From Panicum virgatum (lineage: Eukaryota; Streptophyta; Magnoliopsida; Poales; Poaceae), in assembly GCF_016808335.1 (NCBI RefSeq), contig NC_053149.1, positions 16,357,714 to 16,421,713 on the forward strand: a DNA stretch of 64,000 nucleotides, written 5' to 3'. Shown here one piece after another: positions 55,982-64,000 of the stretch. The notes below the pieces were generated by a model that was not told the origin of the DNA, did not search any database, and saw only the letters and a list, made by a program, of their open reading frames with translations. The position numbers and the translations under genes were made by a program. Within the stretch, counting starts at the first letter, position 1; every line of letters starts with the position of its first letter.

Positions 55982-56782
55982 ATGATTGCAGTAATGGAGA
56001 TCAAGGAGGGGGGCATGGCGCCTGACACCACCACGCCAAACCAGCAGATGCCTAGCTCCACCTCGGCAACCGGTGTGCCGCCCCTCCTTGTCGAAGCAAA
56101 GCGATGTGAAGCAAAGCTCCCTCCGAAGAAATTTAATACCCAAGCACGGATGAGAGTCGGAGGGAAGGGCCCTCTGTGGCGCAAGGAGAAGCTAGCTCAA
56201 GCCCAAAGGGTGGTCGTCGTCATTAGCGATGAGGACGAGGGCGAGAAGCGACAAGACAATGAGCCACCCGCACCTAGGCGCTCCTTGCGCCTTCTCGGAG
56301 TTAAAAGGAAAAACTACATCGAACACACCCTGGAGCCAAAGGACTATGCGGGGGACATCTATTGGGAGAGCTACATGACCCCCGGTTCATGGGGCGCCGC
56401 TGGTCGTGACTACGACGATGATTGGCCGGGGTGGGCCGAAGAGGAGAAAAGAGAGGATGACGACCCCTCCAGAGGTGACCGCGATAAGGGGAAGAAGAAG
56501 GACGACGACGAGCCCGAGGACGATGGCCCCAACCGCGGTGGCCATCACTTCGGGTGCTGTTTCAAGTGCCGCAATGAAATCGCGGATCTCTGCGCCACCA
56601 TCGATAGGTGTCACGATCAACTCGTGGCAATGGATAGAAGGATGAACGACATCGAGCGCTTGGCCAAAAAAGATTACAACTTCCTTCTCCGCAACATAAG
56701 GAAGTTATTCGGGATGGTCGGAGATCTACGAAAGCAAGGAGGAGGAGGGCGCCCTAGGTGCAGTTGCCCTAGGTGCCGTTGA
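55982..56782 (+). CDS. ORF3 of the Athila-like element, 266 codons, function unknown
   Basis: ATG at 55982 opens an uninterrupted frame 407 bp past the pol stop. The N-terminal half is basic and proline-rich with RRSLRLLGVKRKNY (about residues 100-113). The middle is extremely acidic and lysine-rich (DDDPSRGDRDKGKKKDDDEP). Then come a Cys pair (CCFKC), a heptad-like helix with repeated D/R/M (about 198-245) and a Cys-rich end (CSCPRC). I see no signal peptide or membrane segment, so it is not the envelope-like protein reported in some Athila elements. A nuclear or nucleic-acid-binding role can only be guessed. It has no stop codons although pol has five. Confidence 0.7.
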   Translation: MIAVMEIKEGGMAPDTTTPNQQMPSSTSATGVPPLLVEAKRCEAKLPPKKFNTQARMRVGGKGPLWRKEKLAQAQRVVVVISDEDEGEKRQDNEPPAPRRSLRLLGVKRKNYIEHTLEPKDYAGDIYWESYMTPGSWGAAGRDYDDDWPGWAEEEKREDDDPSRGDRDKGKKKDDDEPEDDGPNRGGHHFGCCFKCRNEIADLCATIDRCHDQLVAMDRRMNDIERLAKKDYNFLLRNIRKLFGMVGDLRKQGGGGRPRCSCPRCR

Positions 56783-58642
56783 GAACACCGACGAGCATCA
56801 CACCCGTCTTTTATATCATTGCGACGAGGGCGCCGCATAATCTAAGCATGGGGGAGAGGTGTGACGGCTCGTAGATTGAATTTTGTTAGTCTTTGTTTAG
56901 TCCAAAGTTTGTCGTCTTTAATTTCATTTGTGTGAGAGTCATAGTCTAGCGTTGTGTGCTTTATTTTTTTCGCATGTGTGAGAGTGAATCTTAAATTAGT
57001 GTTGAGTCATGAAAACAAAATAAAAAGAGTCTTTGTTTTTTTGTTAAATTGTTGGATCGTGCAATTTTATTTATGCATTCAGTTTTACTTTATTTTCTTT
57101 AAAGAAATTGGTCATTAGCGTTGTCATGAAAATTAATTCTTATTTGTGGAGCTTAGTAAATTATTCATCCATGTTAATACCCACACTTGAGCTTTGATCT
57201 AGCGCTTGGTTTTGATTACGCTTGAGAGTAAGGCATGATTTGGAGGACTTTAATTTCATAAAAATAATAAAACACCTACAAACATAAGGTTGATCAAGTT
57301 CTTGACAAGTCGAGAGTAAAAATCCTATCATCCACAAGCTATATTTGTTCCACCATAAGCATTGGATGTGCATTGAGTTGGGTTAGGATTTCTTTCTCTT
57401 GGGAGTTTTAATTTCGAGCGATGATCATGTCCGTATTTTTCATCTCTGAATTGCTAGCCCCGTCAATATCCGGTAATGAGAATTCCTCATTGGAACAACT
57501 CATGAGATCTACCGGATTCCAAAACCCGAATCTGAGATTATCTTGTTTATTATCCTTTTCCTTGACCACAACCCAATTATGAGGATATGTTCTGTTCCTG
57601 CGCAAGAGTTGTATAAAAAATAATTTTGGGATGAAGAAAGGAAGGAGTAATAGAAAGACGGACCGAAGCCGAGCTGGGAAAGCCCTAGGCCGGCCGGCCT
57701 ACATCCCTTGAGCCGGCCGGCCTAGGCCCCTCTGGCCTCGGCTTGGGCTCCAAAAATTCAGGGAGCCACTTCGGAGATTTGCCTATCTATGTTATATAGA
57801 AAGTGTCCTATGAAAAGGTTCAGAAAAGAGAAAGAAAATTCGGGAGAAAGAAAGGAAAAAAATGTATGAGAAGAGAAGAAAAGAATAAATGAAGGGATTC
57901 TATGGTTAGAGAAGTGCAAATCACCTTGTTGTTTGAGAACAATATCCTCAATTCCAACCATGTGCAATCCGATAACGAGGACGACGCTTGTGCCTTGAAG
58001 TCAATCTTTTTGTATGCCTTTGCACAAGTCCACCATTCTAAATTTTCTTGAAGTCAATCTTTTTGTATGCCTTTGCACATGTCCACCATTCTAAATCTTC
58101 TTACCCTTGAACCCCTTACATTATGGAAAAACTCTCATGATCATTGGCTCGGAAGGTAAGCAATCATTAGAAGTTTTTTTTAATTTGACAATATATGTAT
58201 ATACTTTGCTAGCCTCACCTATAGCCCCACTTTATACTTGAGAGACTTTTGGGATATGAGAGTTTGCAAATAATAATAGGATAGCCACTTATATCGAGAG
58301 ACATGAAAGGACTTGTGCAAGAATTTTTGGTCTAACCTTTGTTGCAGGGTATTTTGCTTCTAAAAACTAAAAGAAAAAAACCTCCGAGGATGGCAAGAAA
58401 AGCAAGTGTTGTCAATATTCAAGTTGCCGGCTAAAGGTAAGAGTCGTGGAGTAATATTGGATGAGTTTTTAAACGCCCATGATATGATTACCCTCGCTGC
58501 TCCTCTGACCTTTGTTTGAAGAAATATTGTTAGACTTGTTTGCATAAGTAAGTTTTGCAGTTTGAGAACTCTCGAGCAACCCATGGAAGGACTTGATGAT
58601 TTGATTTGCTCGAGGACGAGCAAAAGCTAAGCATGGGGGGAA
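56783..58642 (+). other. 3' noncoding region of the Athila-like element
   Basis: AT-rich, no supported ORF. GGCCGGCCGGCC palindromes at about 57690 and 57713. A 53-bp unit is repeated in tandem (57994-58046, 58047-58099; CTTGAAGTCAATCTTTTTG). Ends in GCATGGGGGGAA, the presumed polypurine tract, directly before the 3' LTR. Confidence 0.75.
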
Positions 58643-59812
58643 TGTTGGCGCTCCTTAAGTACCCATTTTATTATATAATTAGGAGTGATTTTGGTAATTT
58701 CTTCGGGAAGATTCATGTACTAACCCGCCACTTGGCACCCGAACTTGACCGTTTTCGATTATGTCTTGGATTTTGGAGTATGTTGCATTTTGACAGGAAA
58801 TTGGACATTTTCGGAGATGTTTTGACGCAGGGTCACAACTGGGCTAAGATGAAGAATAAGGAGAAGTACCCGCACACGAAAGATGGAGCCGAAAGGGGCC
58901 AGAAGGAGCCCAGGCCGGCCGGCCTGGATCCCTTAAGCCAGTCGGCCTAGCCCATTCCAGGGCCCAATCGGCCTCAACTTTCTTCAGCGCGAAGTACTCG
59001 TCAACCCTAGCCGGTGTTTTACCAAAACCATCGACCAGAGCCGCCTATATATGCCTCGAAGCCGCCGTCAAGAGGGAGAGAGCATCCAGAGATGATTTCC
59101 AGAGATCCATTCGAGTTAGACACAAGAGAAAGGCGACACCGGAGGCCTCATCATCCCTCGGCGCCACTGCAAGTTGGAGGATAGCAAGGGATCCATCCCT
59201 TGCCGGAGATTTCGTCACCATGATCGACTACGCTTCACCTAGCTTCATGGGGTAAAGTCCTCATTTGTTCATGGGGTTGTAAGGAGATCTTGAGTTGTAA
59301 TTGCCGAATCCTTTATGAGATTGATCTATCATGATTCTTGTTGATGATGCTTTGATGCTTAATAGATCGCGACTTGACTTTGGGTTTGCTTTGCTCTTGC
59401 ATGGTTTACTTAGATTACATCAACTATCATGTTCTTATTGTTCGTTACCGATTATCCTCATGTAGGGAAAGATTTTGATCTTGGAACACACCTTTGGTAG
59501 ATTAGATCCGTTCTTTGTTGCTCGGCGATTACATCTCTAGTGATCCTAGACCCTATGGACAAATGCTCTTCATATCTTGTGCACACACCTATCATTGCTC
59601 ACTAGTCTAGATTAGATTAGATTGGTTAGATTAGATCTATTTCACACTCAATCACTCAATATAGATCTTTTACCAACGTCATTAGTGCTTAGTTAAGCAT
59701 AGTAGAACGTTTGTTCCGTGGATTGATAAACCTTGTGGGAATACTCTAAGGGAAAAGCTACACGATCCGTGCGCTTGCGGTACGTAAATTGGGGCTCTAA
59801 GGAGTGTCAACA
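58643..59812 (+). repeat. 3' LTR of the Athila-like element
   Basis: Starts TGTTGGCGCTCC and ends GGAGTGTCAACA, followed by CATGT. GGCCGGCCGGCC palindrome near 58914. Outward transcription from here would run away from the GRF gene A promoter side. Confidence 0.92.
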
Positions 59813-60035
59813 CATGTTTTTGAGCTGTTTGGTGCTTGCAGTGTGCAGTTGTATGGTTCCATGGTCTGCTTGGTGGCCATATTTATGGACCAACTTGGAA
59901 GGTCCATGGGCTATGTGCACGGACGTACCGAAAAGAGTGCAGTGAGCTGTCATGTCACTAGACGACCCCCCAGAAATAACTACTTAAGCGAGACGCTGCT
60001 ACCGAAGCGAGTACCAATGCATCTGCCATTGTGGA

Positions 60036-60043
60036 TATATATA
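60036..60043 (-). promoter_or_regulatory. TATA box likely belonging to GRF gene A
   Basis: TATATATA within GGATATATATAGGCGG, read on the minus strand, lies about 220 bp upstream of where the GRF gene A start codon stood before the Athila-like insertion (59813). A transcription start near 60010 is inferred from spacing alone. Confidence 0.45.
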
Positions 60044-60142
60044 GGCGGTCATGACACTGCGGCCTCGGATCAACGGGTACCGGTCATAGTGCTAGTAGTA
60101 CTTCCGCACGGGACAAATAGTAGTACTTCCACTGCATCATCC

Positions 60143-60300
60143 TACTCGTGATAATGGCACTACACCGACACATCCCATCGCCCAGACCACTGCACTGCTC
60201 TAGTCGTGCTACTGGCACGTCACTGACACATCCCATCGCCGAAAGTACTGCACCGGTCTACTCATCATAATGGCACGTCACTGACACATCCCATCATCAC
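60143..60300. repeat. Tandem repeat, about three 58-bp units
   Basis: TGGCAC occurs at 60155, 60213 and 60271, each followed by ACACATCCCATC; the spacing is 58 bp twice. Lies upstream of the presumed TATA box of GRF gene A, so it may be part of that promoter region. Confidence 0.8.
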
Positions 60301-60461
60301 AATACAAACAAGTCACGGGACATGAGAGTAGCATGTATATCATAGTCTGCACAGACCTACATAACATAGTCTGACGGAATAAAGTAATTCACAAGGTAGA
60401 ACATGTACACTAGATGCGTCCGCACTTGCCCCCTCTCCTCCTGCCACGTCGCTCTGCAGCC

Positions 60462-62000
60462 TAGGCCACCCTAGTGTGGTGCTGCGAGTACGTCAGTGGC
60501 ACTGGTGGAATGGCCTCGCAAGTGGACCGACGAGCCTGCTCAGGAATAGGTGTCTGCTCCCCAGAGTGGAGTCCTGCGTCGCGGGTGGGGCGCCCCCCAG
60601 CTGTGAAGGGCCGACCTCCTCTGGCAATGGTGCAATAGAGAAGAACGTGCTCACCCACTCCGTTTGTGCGAGGTGGTCCACATCCTCAACCTCCTTATCG
60701 TCGTCTGTCTCTCCGAGCTACCGGTACTCTGATTCACAAGGCACCATCCATCATTGTTCAATTAAGTATGTAGTTGTTATCGCATATTAACAAGTGATCT
60801 TATGCGTACCTAAATCATGTATGGGACGTCAACGGGAGGAAGATCCGGTGCCAGACGGATCTATCAGAGTAAACGACGATGAGCCGAGCCCTATACAAAT
60901 AAGAGCTATAATTTTATTAATGAACTTGTAGATGTTGCCGTACTATCGGAGTGAGAGGAGGTTAGAGTATGATTTACTTACCGAGAAAAAATGTGCTGGT
61001 CGAGGCACGTACATAGGCGGAGCAGCAGACGCCGACAGTGTCACCATCATGACCAGTGGCCGTGGCAGTGCACCCGACTGTGCCGCGGGTGCTGACCGTC
61101 GTGACGAGGGACCGGCCCTCTAGAGCGCGAGGTGGAAGTAAGGTGTCATCAGTACAACAAGTCACGGCTCGCCGAAACTGCCCGCACAGGTCGACGATCC
61201 TCTTCAGCGTGCTCTGGTGTTGCGTGGGCGTCATGTCGTGGTAGTGGCCCATGCTCGATGAGGCCTCCGACTCAATCGCTCGTATGACGTCGTACTTAAC
61301 CGAGAAAGTATTAACATCATATGCGATCAGTTTTATACAATGCAAAATCAATTAGACAAACGTACCGCTATACCGAAGTTCATGTCTCGCAGTAGGAGGT
61401 ATGTCTCAGACACTGCTGCCGGCTCGATCGGAGCCTCTAGTGGAACGTGCACGACACGTGTGCGCGTCCTCAGTAGGTACCACCGTAGGTAGTCTGCGAA
61501 TGCCTAGTCGTTGTGCGGCTGATCCTCAAAAACGACATTGTCGAGGGCCGCGGCCCAGGACTCGACGTAAGGACGGACCTTGTCGGCCCACAGTGACCCT
61601 GGTGGCTGGCCCTGACGTGTCCACCGACAATACAAAAATAGAGTGGATCAATGTTTAATGGCACCATGTAAAAATAAAATTAATTGCTAATATAACTATG
61701 TATTTCATACCTATGCACGTGGGCCTCAACTGAGTGCACAATCGGCACCGGGGTCTGCTGGTAGAGACCGAACTGCCTCATGACCCAGTTCACGTGGTAC
61801 TCCTCGACATGGATGTCGTAAAGGATCGGCTTTCTCGTCATCCAGTACTCCTGGTCTCACAGGCACAAAGAAGAAAGACCGCTCGGTGCCCGGGCGTAAA
61901 TGTCGACTGCAGTGAACGAAATCCACCTCACGTTTGCGTCCACAAGAGCGTCGAACTGTCCCACGAAGTCAGGGTACGACTTCCTCATCTGCACGCCGAC
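60462..62000 (-). pseudogene. Plant mobile domain (PMD) gene, degraded
   Basis: Exon 62000-61711 reads KSYPDFVGQFDALVDANVRW, then after a TGA the PMD hallmark VEEYHVNWVMRQFGLYQQ. The next exon (about 61622-61350) reads GQPPGSLWADKVRPYVESWA and, past a TAG, FADYLRWYLLRTRTRVV; its acceptor reads CG instead of AG. A further exon holds YDVIRAIESEASSSMG and LKRIVDLCGQFRRAV (about 61300-61160). A possible tail lies at 60720-60500 (EWVSTFFSIAPLPEE). The plant mobile domain (aminotransferase-like) occurs in MAIN-type nuclear proteins and inside MULE and gypsy transposons. Here it is directly downstream of a MULE on the same strand, so it is probably transposon-borne. Confidence 0.72.
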
Positions 62001-62193
62001 CTAAGAAGGCTGCATAATGTAAAAAATTATAAGCACTAAATCGTAGAATTTCGAAGGCAGTTAACAATAAGTAACCAAAATGATATAACGTACCCTCCTG
62101 AGGCACCACAACGAACCCATCGTCGATAACATTACATAATTTAACATAGGACATGATTCGATAGTGAATAGAACACATGACAATCGTCGTCCA

Positions 62194-63427
62194 TCACACA
62201 AGGCCATCGTTGTTCAGACGACGGCCACGACGACCCGTTGGCTGCATTGGCAGATTTGGACCAGCTCTTGATGGGCCTGCTCCATCTGTGCGGCCACCAT
62301 AAGTCAATGCCGTGCAATCCTTGTACGTATGACCCGTCTCATGGCACTTCGAGCAGAGGCACACGTCTCGACCAGCCTCTGATCGATCCATGTTATTCCG
62401 AATGCATTTGTTCTTGCGTTGCCCCACCCCTTGAAACATTTCTGGATCTGGGTCCGGAATGTAACTTGCATTGTGTCCAGGATCATTTATGAAGTCTCTC
62501 AGGATACAGAACCCATATATCTCGTGCCTCCAAGTCATCCAAATGGTTTCCTTCAAAAAGTAATTTGAGACTTACATACGAGGTTGTAGTCCCCTAGCTT
62601 CAAAACATGTAGCAATGACATGTGTGCACGGCAGGTGTAGCAGCTTTGGCTTATGACATGAGCAAATACAAGCATCGATATGGAGAACACACTCGTGCAC
62701 ATGCTTCTCACGTCGGCCCCCCATGCGGGCTTTGTCCCAACACATCACCTCGTACCGACGTTTCATAGAGCCAACTGGAGTGACCCAGTGTAAATGGGCC
62801 TTTTTAAAAGCAGCCTCCATGTACTCTGTAATCTTGTATCCGTAAACTTTACGATTATCAGCCATATCCTTCTCTACCATAGCGTACCAGTCTCTAAAGT
62901 ACTCGCAAGTGAGATACAAGAAGCACTCGACGATCCCAACAAGTGGCAGTGATCTTACACCACGCAGCACCCAATTGTACACCTCGGCTAGGTTCGTAGT
63001 CATTATACCCTACCTAGCACCTCCTTCATCAAATAGTAAAGCCCATTTCTCCTTGGGCTCATGCTCAATCCACTCCGAGAATGTCATAATTGCCCTTCCC
63101 TTTTACTCCTGACATTCAGACCGTCCAAGCCCACGTCTTCAAGTGAGACCTGGTCGTCCTCCTCGGTATTCACATGTCTCTTCGATAGCTTAGTTGTTTG
63201 CTTCTTTGTCAGCTCATCCAACTTTTTCCACAGGAAGTTGAATTTCCTTTCCTAATTTTGGCTGCATAACCGCTTGAACAGCTTCATAAGGGTTTTGTTC
63301 TTGAATTGGCTATGAAGGTTTGCCCCCATATGTCTCATGCACCACCTACTCTTTAGGTCCGGCCATAGTGCAGCCCTATGACGCCTAGTACTACTATTCT
63401 GTATGTTATCGATTGCTTGTAAGATAC
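62194..63427 (-). pseudogene. MULE transposase, C-terminal half, degraded
   Basis: Starting at the LTR junction (63427) the minus strand reads RAALWPDLKSRWCMRHMG and FKNKTLMKLFKRLCSQN, typical of the MULE transposase middle. After stops and a frame change it reads EPKEKWALLFDEGG and TTNLAEVYNWVLRG. The SWIM zinc finger CICSCHKPKLLHLPCTH lies near 62650-62600. A CCHC knuckle CSKCHETGHTYKDC follows near 62360-62320, and the end reads TGRRGRRLNNDG. In-frame stops at 63012-63010 and just before 62571 and a TAG near 63255 disable it. The DDE half would lie beyond the gypsy LTR, outside the window. Confidence 0.85.
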
Positions 63428-64000
63428 TGTAACACCCTAAATTATTTTCCAGCATTTATTAATAAATTTAATTGGATTTATTTAAATTTTCTAAGGATTT
63501 TTTGTGTTAGTATTGCATTTAATCTAATTTCATTGCATAAGTAATTAAAAATTATTTTAGGGTCAACATGTTTGTGCAATTCATGCTGGTGCATACTTTT
63601 AATTGATTGAGTGTGGTTTGAATTCAAAGTCAAATTTGAATTCAAATGGTTTAAGTTTGGTTTGAAATAGGAATAGAATAGAAAAAAGAGAAAGAAATAG
63701 AAGAGAGCCCAGCCCAAAACCCTCTCCAAAACCCAGCCCGGCTTTTCCCTTTTCTTGGCCCAGTAGCATCCCACGACCCAGTGGCCCAACCCAGCGCGTC
63801 GCTCAGCCGTGGCCCGCTCCACCCAGGCCTGCTTCGCGCCCGTAGCCCGCGTTGCCCTCTCTCTCACCGCGCCTCAGGCCCACCTGCCAGCCTGTCCCGC
63901 ACGCCAGCGCCCGCGTCCCTCCCTTCCCGCTGCCAGCACGGCCCCACGCGTCAGCCCGTCGTCCCCGCCTCTCCCGGCCTCGCAACCGCACGCCGCGATC
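63428..64000 (+). mobile_element. Start of a gypsy LTR running off the window
   Basis: Begins TGTAACACCCTAAATTATTT inside the MULE transposase sequence. It matches, base for base over long stretches, the start of the LTR at 13077 (minus strand): ATTAATAAATTTAATTGG, TTAATTAAAAATT-like runs, GCTGGTGCATAC and the TTTGAATTCAAAT series. The rest is GC-rich. The other end is outside the window. Confidence 0.82.

Larger units (their letters stand above)
49542..59812 (+). mobile_element. Athila-like Ty3/gypsy retrotransposon
   Basis: LTRs 49542-50710 and 58643-59812 (about 1.17 kb) enclose gag-pol in one frame and an extra ORF. Flanks CATAT (49537-49541) and CATGT (59813-59817) are a 5-bp target duplication with one mismatch. 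PBS is of the tRNA-Asp type used by Athila/Tat lineages. Order Gag, protease, RT, RNase H, integrase, with no chromodomain and a long region after integrase holding a third ORF, fits Athila. Five stop codons disable pol. Confidence 0.92.

Noticed and set aside
55982..56782. Athila ORF3 as an envelope-like protein
   Set aside because: No signal peptide, no hydrophobic membrane segment and no cleavage-site pattern; highly acidic and basic blocks instead.
1..64000. tRNA, rRNA or other structured RNA genes
   Set aside because: I looked for tRNA-like A and B boxes and conserved rRNA stretches and saw none I could defend; the tRNA-like matches are retrotransposon primer-binding sites.

Overview
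The window reads as nuclear DNA of a grass. It is almost wall-to-wall nested transposable elements of kinds common in Poaceae: a Sirevirus-type Ty1/copia, a chromodomain (Tekay-like) Ty3/gypsy, an Athila-like Ty3/gypsy, a MULE, hAT and Stowaway MITEs and a Helitron. They are set into a few degraded host-type genes. Species cannot be named from sequence alone.

Left half (711 to about 33,840, minus strand): one AGO4-clade Argonaute gene. I could trace 22 coding exons (ATG at 33115, stop at 711-713), a 5'UTR exon with a TATA box at 33831-33838, and a poly(A) signal at 633-638. Three transposons split it. A hAT (789-1740) sits in the last exon. A 16.5-kb Sirevirus (2523-18994) sits inside exon 18. 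A 10.2-kb Tekay-like gypsy (21864-32045) sits in intron 4. A small hAT MITE sits in the 5'UTR intron. Three small lesions also break the reading frame, so the locus is a pseudogene although splice sites and the D-D-H catalytic residues are still readable. The Sirevirus carries its own nested element (9685-14476) and an internal tandem duplication that gives it two primer-binding sites.

Middle (33,840-47,200): a GC-rich unassigned stretch, a 335-bp Helitron, a decayed Stowaway-like element, a minus-strand LTR element that encodes only a 624-codon Gag (36469-42803, inserted in an older LTR-like fragment), a 2.7-kb solo LTR (43547-46240), and a possible CACTA terminus.

Right (47,600-64,000): a minus-strand cluster of dead genes, namely a MULE transposase (C-terminal half), a plant mobile domain gene, and two GRF-type zinc-finger genes. 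An Athila-like element (49542-59812) is inserted exactly at the start codon of one GRF gene, and a gypsy LTR starting at 63428 cuts the MULE and runs off the window. That LTR belongs to the same family as the element nested in the Sirevirus.

No coding sequence here looks like a functional host gene. The interest lies in an RNA-silencing gene taken apart by transposons, precise nested insertion history, Gag-only and Gag-protease-only LTR elements with intact ORFs, and a recurrent pattern in which unrelated LTR families each carry many copies of their own short palindromic motif.
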